From Lachnospiraceae bacterium (GTDB taxonomy: Bacteria > Bacillota > Clostridia > Lachnospirales > Lachnospiraceae), in contig JAFYGB010000019.1 of the NCBI GenBank assembly GCA_017543445.1, forward strand, positions 1-64,000: 64,000 nucleotides of DNA, given 5' to 3'. This document shows positions 17,095-25,010 of this stretch, piece after piece. Each line of letters opens with the position of its first letter. The stretch's first letter is position 1. The notes under the pieces were generated by a model. It ran no database searches and had not been told where the DNA came from. It saw only the letters and a program-made list of their open reading frames with translations. Both the position numbers and the translations under genes were made by a program.

Positions 17095-18381
17095 TTACTT
17101 GTAATAGTCAAATGCGAGGCCGTACATGCGGACGGTATCGCCCTCCTGAATACCTTCTCTTTCGAGATCATCCAGAATGCCGCTTTTCTTAAGAAATTCC
17201 TGGAAGAAGCCGAAGCCCTTCTCGGAATCCAGATTGGTATAGCCGAGCATCTTCTCGATGCGAGGCCCTTCGACGACGAATTCACCCTCTTCGTTTCGGG
17301 TAACGGTATACGGTAAGGATGCCGACGCATCGTAGGTGTACTCGAATTCGGGCTCAAAAACGGTAACCTCCTGCGGAAGCTTCGCCAGCACCTCCTTCAG
17401 GCATATAAGGACATCCTTTATGCCTTTTCCGCTGACTGCAGAGATCGGGAATACGCCGACTGCCTGATCGGAAAATGCTTCCTTCAGGCGGCGGATCACA
17501 TCCTCCGTCTCCTCTTCGGACAGCGCATCGGTTTTATTTGCCGCGATGACCCAAGGACGTTTCGCGATCTCGGGATCATAGGCTTCGAGTTCATGACAGA
17601 TTTTGCGGATATCCTCTACCGGATCACGTCCTTCAATGCTCGCCGCATCGACGATGTGGAGAATGACCTTCGTACGCTCGATATGACGAAGGAAGGAATG
17701 GCCCAGGCCGACGCCCTCGCTGGCGCCCTCGATCAGGCCGGGAATGTCGGCGATGATGAAACCATCGATCCCGTCGAAATCCACAACGCCCAGATGCGGG
17801 TTGATGGTCGTGAAAGGATAATCCGCGATCTCCGGACGCGCGTTGGAAACACGTGTCAGGAAGGTGGATTTACCCACGTTCGGATAACCGACAAGACCGA
17901 CATCTGCGATCACTTTCAGTTCCATGAGAAGATACAGTTCCTGGGCTTCCTGGCCCGGCTTTGCGTATTTCGGCACCTGCATCGTCGCGGTCGCATAGTG
18001 CATATTGCCCAGACCACCTTTACCGCCGTGAAGTACCGTAACGCGCGTATTCTCACCGGAGAGGTCAGCAACGATCTTTCCTGAGCTTTCCTCACGAAGG
18101 ACCGTTCCTTCGGGTACACGAATAATAAGGTCGGCTCCGTCCCTGCCATGGCAGCGACGTTTACCGCCCTCTTCACCGTTCTCTGCGATATATTTGCGGA
18201 TGTGACGGAAGTCCGTCAGCCCGTTCATACCTTTGTCTACCTGGAAAATGATATCTCCGCCCTTGCCGCCGTCGCCGCCGTCGGGGCCGCCATTCGCCAC
18301 ATATTTCTCTCTGCGGAAACTTACGTGGCCATCGCCGCCTTTACCGGAACGGACATAGATCTTCGCGCGATCTGCAAACAT
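17095..18381 (-). CDS. obgE: GTPase Obg/CgtA
   Basis: A 428-residue Obg GTPase acting in 50S assembly and stress signalling. The Gly-rich Obg fold (about 1-157) opens FADRAKIYVRSGKGGDG. The G domain has GYPNVGKSTF (Walker A), DIPG (switch II), NKTD and ISAVSGKG. A C-terminal OCT domain (about 350-428) follows. An ATG 9 bases further upstream (18390) directly abuts AAGGAG. The ATG at 18381 has a proper 9-base spacing and gives the family's usual MF start, so 18381 is chosen. A hairpin terminator separates it from rpmA. Confidence 0.95.
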   Translation of the reverse strand: MFADRAKIYVRSGKGGDGHVSFRREKYVANGGPDGGDGGKGGDIIFQVDKGMNGLTDFRHIRKYIAENGEEGGKRRCHGRDGADLIIRVPEGTVLREESSGKIVADLSGENTRVTVLHGGKGGLGNMHYATATMQVPKYAKPGQEAQELYLLMELKVIADVGLVGYPNVGKSTFLTRVSNARPEIADYPFTTINPHLGVVDFDGIDGFIIADIPGLIEGASEGVGLGHSFLRHIERTKVILHIVDAASIEGRDPVEDIRKICHELEAYDPEIAKRPWVIAANKTDALSEEETEDVIRRLKEAFSDQAVGVFPISAVSGKGIKDVLICLKEVLAKLPQEVTVFEPEFEYTYDASASLPYTVTRNEEGEFVVEGPRIEKMLGYTNLDSEKGFGFFQEFLKKSGILDDLEREGIQEGDTVRMYGLAFDYYK

Positions 18382-18395
18382 GGAATGCATCTCCT

Positions 18396-18445
18396 TTTTA
18401 TAAAAGAAAGCTCTAAATCATAGTTACCTAAGATCTAGAGCTTTC
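18396..18445 (-). terminator. Terminator/attenuator between rpmA and obgE
   Basis: A perfect 10-bp stem (18406-18415 with 18436-18445) has a 20-base loop. Read on the minus strand it is followed by TTTTATAAAA, then directly by the obgE ribosome site. It probably ends most rplU-prp-rpmA transcripts and lets some read into obgE. Confidence 0.7.
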
Positions 18446-18515
18446 GGCCTATCAAACGAAAGCACTGCTCTCGTTCGTATGTACCCGCAGGTCTTCCTGA
18501 TCGGATACGCTTAAA

Positions 18516-18800
18516 TTACTCAGCTACCGGATAAACAGAAACCTGCTTTCTGTCTCTGCCTAATCTTTCGAAACGAACTACGCCGTCAACCGTTGCGAAC
18601 AATGTATCGTCGCCGCCGCGTCCAACGTTGTTTCCGGGATGAATCTTAGTGCCGCGCTGTCTGTAAAGAATGTTTCCAGCCTTAACAAACTGACCGTCAG
18701 CTCTCTTCGCACCAAGTCTCTTAGACTCGGAATCTCTACCGTTCTTCGTAGAACCTACGCCCTTTTTATGAGCGAACAACTGAAGGTTCAATTTAAACAT
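18516..18800 (-). CDS. rpmA: 50S ribosomal protein L27 with cleavable N-terminus
   Basis: A 94-residue bL27. It starts MFKLNLQLF followed by [15 protein letters not shown]. This nine-residue leader is the Firmicutes extension that Prp removes before L27 can work near the peptidyl-transferase centre. The remainder ([23 protein letters not shown]) is standard L27. GGAGG lies upstream of the ATG, and prp ends 3 bp before the start. Confidence 0.97.
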   Translation of the reverse strand: MFKLNLQLFAHKKGVGSTKNGRDSESKRLGAKRADGQFVKAGNILYRQRGTKIHPGNNVGRGGDDTLFATVDGVVRFERLGRDRKQVSVYPVAE

Positions 18801-18803
18801 GGT

Positions 18804-19169
18804 CTATACCTCCTGATCGTTAATCTTCGTAAATGTTCCATTCGTTTTTCTGTACCCCTGGACACGAATAAAATCATCGTACTCGTTCTCCAGCATACAT
18901 AAACCTCCAAGCAATGCCTGGAACAGTAATTTGCCTTTTTCCAAAGGCTTCTCCTTGAAGCGGAAATGAATGACACCGTGATCTTCATCGATCTCGGAAA
19001 TGAACGGTTCATCCGTCAATTCCGACAGATTACTCAGAAACGCATAACATAATACAGACGTTGCCGAGCAGACGATGTCTCTGCCTCTCTCTTCAAAGCC
19101 GGCATGACCGGCGACACGAAAGCCAAACGGCTCATCGTTTTCGTCAAATAAAATACATGCCTTTATCAT
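18804..19169 (-). CDS. prp: Ribosomal-processing cysteine protease Prp
   Basis: A 121-residue Prp (YsxB), the protease that trims the L27 N-terminal extension. The catalytic His is in AGHAGF (H22) and the Cys in DIVCSATSVL (C34), at the usual spacing. It lies between rplU and rpmA, as in most Firmicutes. The ATG at 19167-19169 has no recognisable Shine-Dalgarno sequence. It starts 9 bp after the rplU stop, so it may be translated by coupling and kept at a low level. Confidence 0.94.
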   Translation of the reverse strand: MIKACILFDENDEPFGFRVAGHAGFEERGRDIVCSATSVLCYAFLSNLSELTDEPFISEIDEDHGVIHFRFKEKPLEKGKLLFQALLGGLCMLENEYDDFIRVQGYRKTNGTFTKINDQEV

Positions 19170-19178
19170 AGTTTTGAA

Positions 19179-19487
19179 TTAAGCGTTGATCTTTTCGATC
19201 TTCACTTCGGTGTACTGCTGTCTGTGTCCGTTCTTCTTGTGATATCCGGACTTTCTCTTGTACTTGTAAACGATAACCTTCTTGGCTTTTCCGTCACCCA
19301 CTACGGTTGCGCTGACAGTTGCACCAGCAACGGTCGGATCACCAACCTTGAGTTCTCCGGCATTTACTGCAAGAACCTGATCAAAAGTGTACTCAGAACC
19401 AGCCTCCACGCCGAGCTTCTCAACGCGAATGACATCTCCTTCGGATACTTTGTACTGCTTTCCACCTGTTGCAATAATTGCGTACAT
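19179..19487 (-). CDS. rplU: 50S ribosomal protein L21
   Basis: A 102-residue bL21. It begins [20 protein letters not shown] and ends with the RNA-binding block [17 protein letters not shown]. It is first in the rplU-prp-rpmA group, behind a consensus promoter and a structured leader. AGGAGG precedes the ATG. Confidence 0.97.
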   Translation of the reverse strand: MYAIIATGGKQYKVSEGDVIRVEKLGVEAGSEYTFDQVLAVNAGELKVGDPTVAGATVSATVVGDGKAKKVIVYKYKRKSGYHKKNGHRQQYTEVKIEKINA

Positions 19488-19590
19488 ATAGGCACCTCCT
19501 ATTTATCATTACTCGCCGACTTCGGCGGTCAATGTCTTCGCTTTCCGCGAAAAAATCAACACTTGAAAAGCCCCATCGAGCGGCATACTC
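19488..19590 (-). ncRNA. Probable L21 leader RNA
   Basis: About 100 bases of leader lie between the promoter and rplU. It holds two compact hairpins: TTCGC/GCGAA (19537-19551) and CGCCG/CGGCG (19514-19527). Firmicutes rplU is often preceded by the Rfam L21 leader, thought to mediate autoregulation by L21 or a partner. Position and general form agree; a covariance-model match was not possible here. Confidence 0.55.
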
Positions 19591-19594
19591 AGTG

Positions 19595-19623
19595 AGTATA
19601 ACACAAACGACAGGGCTTGTCAA
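19595..19623 (-). promoter_or_regulatory. Consensus sigma-A promoter for rplU-prp-rpmA
   Basis: On the minus strand, TTGACA (19618-19623), a 17-bp spacer and TATACT (19595-19600) make a near-perfect vegetative promoter, as expected for ribosomal protein genes. Confidence 0.85.
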
Positions 19624-19637
19624 TCATATATTTTACT

Positions 19638-20960
19638 TTATTTTGCTTCTTTTTTATTCGTCTTCTGCACCAGGAACAAGGACAACAGAAGGGCTACGAC
19701 ATACAGTGCACATGTTACGTAAAGCACCATCTGGTAACCTTCCGGATTGTTTTTCGGATCCTGTGTTCCAAAATGAGAGGTAATGAAGTTCGCCATCTGG
19801 TTACCGGTGAGGCCTGCAAATGCCCACGCGGAAAGCGTGATGCCGTGGATCGCGGAGATGCTGCCCATTCCGTAGTGATCGGAAAGAAGAGTCGGTACGT
19901 TCGAGAAGCCGCCGCCGTATCCTGCATTGACCATAAAGATCAGAGCCAGTACGAGGATGATCAGCAAGGTATTACCCTCTCCGTTCTTAATGCCGCTGGT
20001 AAGGATAACGAGTCCGGTGCAAACGATCGAGATGGTAAAGATCATCTTGTAGATCGTATTACGATCCTTCATGTAGTCCGCCCATGTGGAGAAGCCGAGA
20101 CGACCACCCGCATTGAAGATCGCGGAAAAAGTAGAGATAATGCCGGCGAAACCGATCAGACCGATACATGTAACGATCTGCTTCTCCTGTGAGATCAATG
20201 CAAGACCGCAAGTGATGTTGATGTAGAACATGAGCCAAATACCGATGTAGTTGGTAAGAGGCTTTTTCTTGATGGTTGCGAAGGTACCCTCTCCCTTTGC
20301 TTTCTTCGCGGGCTCATGCCAGCCTTCCGGCTTTGCGAGAAGCAAGTGGCCTACAAACATCATCACAAAGTATACGCATCCAAGGATGATGAACATGGTC
20401 CAAACGCCATCCTTTACCGGTGTACCGTCGGAAAGGCGATACTGGCTCTCCTTACCTGTATCCAGGATCATCGTCATGAACGGGCTTGCGATGGCTTTCG
20501 CTGCGCCGAAACCTGCAACGGAAAGACCGGTTGCGAGACCTTTGTGCTCGGAGAACCAAAGCATCAGGGTTTTAACGGGGCTCAGATAGCCGGTACCGAG
20601 GCCGACGCCCATTACGAAGCCGTAGCTGAAATAGATACCGATCAGCGGTAATGCTGTTCCGTGGAACTTCTCCATGCCGCCGAGCTTGATAAAGAAGGCG
20701 GTACCGAGCATACCTGCGGTAAAGCAGATCGTAGCGATCAAAGAAGATTTATGAATGTCCTTTTCAACCGTGTTACCCAAGAAGGCTGCACTCATACCCA
20801 GGAAAAAGATGGCGAATGAGAATGCCCAGCCGACATTTGAGGTGGAATGGCCGATATAAGTCGCGATCTCGTTTGAGAACAGAGACCAACAGTATACCGT
20901 ACCGATACTGCAATGGAGAAGCAATGCCGGGATCGCTGCCCGTATCCATTTGTTGTTCAT
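19638..20960 (-). CDS. OFA-family MFS transporter
   Basis: A 440-residue major facilitator protein with about 12 membrane helices. The N-terminal WIRAAIPALLLHCSIGTVYCWSLF and the VGWAFSFAIFFLGMSAAFLG region are typical of the oxalate/formate antiporter (OFA) family; GVGLGTGYLSPVKTLMLWF and STFSAIFNAGGRLGFS further along agree. OFA members exchange small carboxylates, but most Firmicutes members have unknown substrates. No frc/oxc genes for oxalate use are nearby, so a substrate should not be named. It has its own promoter and ends just before the rplU promoter. Confidence 0.87.
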   Translation of the reverse strand: MNNKWIRAAIPALLLHCSIGTVYCWSLFSNEIATYIGHSTSNVGWAFSFAIFFLGMSAAFLGNTVEKDIHKSSLIATICFTAGMLGTAFFIKLGGMEKFHGTALPLIGIYFSYGFVMGVGLGTGYLSPVKTLMLWFSEHKGLATGLSVAGFGAAKAIASPFMTMILDTGKESQYRLSDGTPVKDGVWTMFIILGCVYFVMMFVGHLLLAKPEGWHEPAKKAKGEGTFATIKKKPLTNYIGIWLMFYINITCGLALISQEKQIVTCIGLIGFAGIISTFSAIFNAGGRLGFSTWADYMKDRNTIYKMIFTISIVCTGLVILTSGIKNGEGNTLLIILVLALIFMVNAGYGGGFSNVPTLLSDHYGMGSISAIHGITLSAWAFAGLTGNQMANFITSHFGTQDPKNNPEGYQMVLYVTCALYVVALLLSLFLVQKTNKKEAK

Positions 20961-21040
20961 AACGATAACCTACTTTCTTAATCTTTTTAAACGCGCGATG
21001 CGCGATCATTTACCTTTCAAGGGTCAGACCCCGACATTAT

Positions 21041-21068
21041 ATTATACACTCTTTTGAAGATTTGTCCA
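21041..21068 (-). promoter_or_regulatory. Promoter for the OFA transporter
   Basis: On the minus strand, TGGACA (21063-21068), a 16-bp spacer and TATAAT (21041-21046). The -10 is followed by a GGGGTCTGACCC partial palindrome near the expected start site. Confidence 0.65.
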
Positions 21069-21076
21069 CCGCTTTT

Positions 21077-22318
21077 TTAGGATTCATCACTCCTACGGCG
21101 AAAAGTTTCGTGAAGCGGCTTACGTACCTTCTGACGTGTGATCTCGACCAGGTCGAGTTTGCTGATACCGACGAGAGTAGTCTGCGTCGGATCTTCCTCC
21201 AGCAGGCTCTTTAGATACTTCATCAATTCATCTTTATCTTCCCGATCCGGCATATTGATGAAATCGATCAGGATGATGCCAGACAGGTTCCGCAGGCGGA
21301 TCTGGCGTGCGGCTTCAGTAGCGGCCTCACGATTGATCGCGTAGATATGCGATCGCATGTCCTTTTTGTTGATTGCCTTACCGGTATTTACGTCAATGAC
21401 GGTCAATGCTTCGGTCGACTCGATGACCAGATACGCACCGGAATTCAGCCATACCCGCTTACGCAGCAAGTCTTCCAAAAGCCTTTCGACGTTATAGATC
21501 GAGATGAGCGAATTCTCGCTCTCAAGTCTCAGCTTATCCTCCGGAAAATGATAATCACCGACCAGGGATGTTTTCATCTGTTCGTACAGATCTGCAACAT
21601 CCGTCTCGATCTCGGGATAATCTCCACGGGAGCGAATATCACGCAAGTCCGACAGCCACAGCGGGCACGGCTTATACAAGCAGGAGAAAACCGTTCGGTA
21701 CGGGGCACCTTCGATCGTTGAACGGCAGAGCGCCGTGAGACGGCGGATCTCCTCTTCCACTTCGCTCTCATTTGCCTCATAGGCGTTCGTTCGAAGTATG
21801 ATCCCCACGCGCCCGCCCGTCAGAGGCTCTAAAACGCCCTTCATTCGGGCTTTCCATGCGACGTCGGTGATTTTCTTGCTGATGGACAAAGCGTCGGAAA
21901 CGGGCAATATAACGGCATAGCGGCCGTCGAACGCCAAATGGGTAGTCAGTGAAGCCGGTTTCGTTTTGATCGGTTCCCGAAGGATCTGTACCAGAAGTTC
22001 GTCGCCCGGACAAATGGTATTCGGATTATTGCGCTTGATAAAGATCGGTGCGTAGTTCGGAGCAGCCGCCGTAGGATTTAAGTCATCCAGCGGTAAAAAG
22101 CAATGGGCAGGTTCGGAATTCTCTCCTGTCACACCGATGTTCACGAAGGCCGCGTTCAAGTTTTTTACGATATTCGCTATCTTGCCGATATAGATCGCGC
22201 CGATCGTAAACGGCGTTACATCGCTGTCGGCGTCGTAAACATTTAGTTCCTTCACGTTTCGATCGCCGATCGCCAGGGACAGGATCTTATCTTCCCTGCG
22301 TACTACGACGCGTTTCAT
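21077..22318 (-). CDS. rng: RNase E/G family endoribonuclease, short form
   Basis: A 413-residue RNase G-like enzyme. An S1-type RNA-binding part near the N-terminus (TIGAIYIGKIANIVKNLNAAFVNIG) is followed by the DNase I-like catalytic region with VIDVNTGK and GIILIDFINM, whose aspartates bind the catalytic metal. Such enzymes process rRNA and start mRNA decay. The protein stops soon after TRQKVRKPLHE and lacks the CPxCxGxG zinc-link and the rest of the C-terminal domain of E. coli RNase G. It follows the TIGR03936 gene with a 4-bp ATGA overlap, a conserved pairing in Clostridia. Confidence 0.9.
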   Translation of the reverse strand: MKRVVVRREDKILSLAIGDRNVKELNVYDADSDVTPFTIGAIYIGKIANIVKNLNAAFVNIGVTGENSEPAHCFLPLDDLNPTAAAPNYAPIFIKRNNPNTICPGDELLVQILREPIKTKPASLTTHLAFDGRYAVILPVSDALSISKKITDVAWKARMKGVLEPLTGGRVGIILRTNAYEANESEVEEEIRRLTALCRSTIEGAPYRTVFSCLYKPCPLWLSDLRDIRSRGDYPEIETDVADLYEQMKTSLVGDYHFPEDKLRLESENSLISIYNVERLLEDLLRKRVWLNSGAYLVIESTEALTVIDVNTGKAINKKDMRSHIYAINREAATEAARQIRLRNLSGIILIDFINMPDREDKDELMKYLKSLLEEDPTQTTLVGISKLDLVEITRQKVRKPLHETFRRRSDES

Positions 22319-23031
22319 GACATTCTCCCTTCCGGGACGACCGTGCCCATGTCATTTAAGGATATATAACCGCCGTTCTCATCCTCCGCATACAGGTCGA
22401 TGCGATGGATGCGCAGTTTGTTTCCCAGATATTCGAACTGCTCGGGAAATGTTTCACAAAAAGTGCGGAACACCAGATCGGGTTTGATGTTGATCGCGGA
22501 ACCGGTCGATACACGAAGGTAGAGACGATCCTCTTCCATCTGGCTGTCCAAAATGTGCGGACGGATATCGATCTCCGACTCTCCCTTCTTGGATTCTTTC
22601 TTCGCCAGGATCTCAGGCTTCGCCAGGAACTCTTCCCAGAGAGCCTTTGCATTTTCCGGGAACTTCTCGCGCCCTTCGATCCAGAGCATATAATCTGCGG
22701 CGGCGATGACGGACATTCCGCCCTTCGCCTTCTCAGGCAGTTCGCGATAGTCGAGCACACGCATGCCGTCCGTCATCACTTCATTGAGCCTGCGAACGCT
22801 CTCTTCGGTCGAGAACGTATCGTAGACCTGGATGTCGACGTATTCGCCCTCGCTGCTCATGCCTAAACCCAGGGGCTGCGCGAAACTCATGATCTGGTGC
22901 GGCGAATAACCGCCTGTATAAGAGATCGGAATCCCTGCCCTGCGCATCGCCTTTTGGAAGAAACGCATCACGTCCAGATGTCCGATGAATACCAGGGATC
23001 CGTATTTGGCAAATTTAATTCTTACGTTCAA
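22315..23031 (-). CDS. Radical SAM-associated protein (TIGR03936/DUF2344)
   Basis: A 238-residue protein of the DUF2344 family, found fused to or beside a TIGR03960 radical SAM protein. Recognised by RIKFAKYGSLVFIGHLDVMR and YTGGYSPHQIMSFAQPLGLG. I choose a TTG start at 23031 because AAGGAGG lies 8 bases upstream and the product then begins at the family's usual NVRIKF. A longer frame to 23127 has an atypical Ala/Ser-rich N-terminus and lies inside the upstream gene. The overlap with that gene is 17 bp. Its biochemical role is not established; the context suggests an accessory role in RNA modification or processing. Confidence 0.85.
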   Translation of the reverse strand: MNVRIKFAKYGSLVFIGHLDVMRFFQKAMRRAGIPISYTGGYSPHQIMSFAQPLGLGMSSEGEYVDIQVYDTFSTEESVRRLNEVMTDGMRVLDYRELPEKAKGGMSVIAAADYMLWIEGREKFPENAKALWEEFLAKPEILAKKESKKGESEIDIRPHILDSQMEEDRLYLRVSTGSAINIKPDLVFRTFCETFPEQFEYLGNKLRIHRIDLYAEDENGGYISLNDMGTVVPEGRMS

Positions 23032-24949
23032 CGCAGATCCCTCCTTCGAAACTTCCGACGCCGCAGCCGGAACACTGCTTTCGACAGTTAAACGTTGTCT
23101 CCGCACGCTGTGCCTTCTCCCACTCACGGATCAGGAAGCGCTTGGAAACGCCGGTATCGATAAAATCCCACGGAAGCAGTTCGTCGGTCGAACGCTCGCG
23201 GGTATTGTAAAAGTCGATGGATACGCCGCATTCATCGAAGGCTTCCATCCAGACTTCATTCTTGTAATATTCGGACCAGGCGTCGAAGATACAGCCTTTT
23301 TCATAGGCTTTTACGATGACGTCAGCAACCCGGCGGTCGCCACGCGCCAGCACACCTTCCAGTACGGTCAGGTCCGCTTCATGCCAGTTGTATTTCATGC
23401 TCTTCGAGTTCAGCATTTCCCCAAATTTGTGGCGGACAATGCGTGCGCGGTCCAGAAATTCTTCTTTTGTGCACATGGGCACCCACTGGAACGGGGTGAA
23501 TGGCTTTGGTACAAAGAACGAGGAGCTGGCAACGATCTGTACACGGCCGTTCCGCTTCTCCTTCGGGATCTCGTAATAGCGGGCCGCGATCTTGTTGCAC
23601 AGGATCGGAATGCCTTCCATGTCGTCGACGGTCTCCGTGGGAAGTCCCAGCATAAAGTACAGTTTTACACGGGTCCAGCCTGCGTCGAACGCCTGGCCGG
23701 AACCATTGATGATATCCTCTTCCGTTAAGCCCTTATTGATGACGTTACGCAGACGCTGTGTGCCCGCTTCCGGTGCAAAAGTGACCGAACTCTTTCGGAT
23801 ATCCTGCACCTTACTCATAACGTCGAGGGAAAATGCATCGATACGCAGGGAAGGCAGGGAGATATTGACCCCCTGATCCTTATATGTGTCGATTAAGTAG
23901 TTTACCAGCTCTTCCAAGTGTGAATAATCACTGGAGGAAAGGGAACTTAAGGTGATCTCTTCATGACCGGTCGATGTCAGTAATTCGAGTGCGTTTTCCT
24001 TCAGGAATTTCAGGCTGCGCTCACGTACCGGACGGTAAATCATACCCGCCTGGCAAAAACGGCAGCCGCGGATGCAACCACGCTGGATCTCGAGCGTAAC
24101 TTTATCCTGGGTCGCCTTGATATATGGCACGATCGGATGATTCGGATAGTACGTGTCGCTCATATCCTTCACGATCTCTTTGCGGATCTTCTTCGGTATA
24201 TCGTCGTAGATCGGTTCGAAGGAACGAATGGTACCATCGAGGAGCGGATCCGCTGCCGGATGCTCTTCATCGTAGTACTTAACTTCATAGAAGGCGGGAA
24301 CATACATGCCGGGAACTTTTGCGATGGCATGCAGGATCTCCGTACGGCTCTTCTTTTCGGCGCGCATCGCTTTATAGAGATCCATGATCTCGTAGTAACG
24401 TGTCTCGCCCTCGCCCATGTAGAAGAAGTCAAAGAACGGGGCCAGGGGCTCCGGATTATAGGAGCAGGGACCGCCGCCAACTACGATCGGGTCGTCCTCG
24501 CTACGGTCTTTTGCATAGATCGGAATGCCCGACAGATCCAGGATCTGGAGGACATTCGTATAACACATTTCGTATTGCAGGGTGATCCCTAGAAAATCAA
24601 ACTTTTTGATCGGAAGCTGACTCTCTACGCCGAACAGAGGAATATGATGCTCACGCATCACCTTATCCATGTCTGGCCAGGGACTGTATACACGGTCACA
24701 GTAGATATCTTCTCTGCGATTGAACATATCGTAGAGGATCTGGATGCCCAGATGCGACATACCGATCTCGTACACATCCGGGAAACACATGCAAAACAAG
24801 ACATCGACGGAATTTACATCCTTCGATGCCGCATTGACCTCGTTGCCGATGTAGCGCGCCGGCTTCTCGACTGAGAGAAGGATCTCTTCGGGAACCGCCA
24901 GGTGGCGCCGTTCGGAAAATGCCATGGATTCATTTACGCTTGTCTTCAT
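23015..24949 (-). CDS. B12-binding/radical SAM protein (TIGR03960)
   Basis: A 644-residue radical SAM enzyme. An N-terminal cobalamin-binding-like domain (KPARYIGNEVNA, MCFPDVYEIGMSHLGIQILYDMFN, GGGPCSYNPEPLAPFFD) precedes the radical SAM core with CIRGCRFCQAG, the CxxxCxxC iron-sulfur ligand set. A C-terminal Cys-rich tail (CRKQCSGCGV) may bind a second cluster. The family is widespread in Clostridia and always sits with TIGR03936 and RNase E/G, suggesting an RNA-linked reaction, but the product is not known. GGAGG precedes the ATG. Confidence 0.9.
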   Translation of the reverse strand: MKTSVNESMAFSERRHLAVPEEILLSVEKPARYIGNEVNAASKDVNSVDVLFCMCFPDVYEIGMSHLGIQILYDMFNRREDIYCDRVYSPWPDMDKVMREHHIPLFGVESQLPIKKFDFLGITLQYEMCYTNVLQILDLSGIPIYAKDRSEDDPIVVGGGPCSYNPEPLAPFFDFFYMGEGETRYYEIMDLYKAMRAEKKSRTEILHAIAKVPGMYVPAFYEVKYYDEEHPAADPLLDGTIRSFEPIYDDIPKKIRKEIVKDMSDTYYPNHPIVPYIKATQDKVTLEIQRGCIRGCRFCQAGMIYRPVRERSLKFLKENALELLTSTGHEEITLSSLSSSDYSHLEELVNYLIDTYKDQGVNISLPSLRIDAFSLDVMSKVQDIRKSSVTFAPEAGTQRLRNVINKGLTEEDIINGSGQAFDAGWTRVKLYFMLGLPTETVDDMEGIPILCNKIAARYYEIPKEKRNGRVQIVASSSFFVPKPFTPFQWVPMCTKEEFLDRARIVRHKFGEMLNSKSMKYNWHEADLTVLEGVLARGDRRVADVIVKAYEKGCIFDAWSEYYKNEVWMEAFDECGVSIDFYNTRERSTDELLPWDFIDTGVSKRFLIREWEKAQRAETTFNCRKQCSGCGVGSFEGGICVERKN

Positions 24950-24968
24950 GAAACCTCCATGTGGTTAG

Positions 24969-24997
24969 CGGGCATGCGCAATAATGCAACATGCCCG
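24969..24997 (-). other. Hairpin between hisIE and the radical SAM gene
   Basis: An 8-bp GC-rich stem (24969-24976 with 24990-24997, loop 13) lies in the 61-bp gap. No U-tract follows on the minus strand, so it looks more like an RNA processing or stability hairpin than a terminator. Confidence 0.35.
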
Positions 24998-25010
24998 TCG
25001 CGGTAAACAT

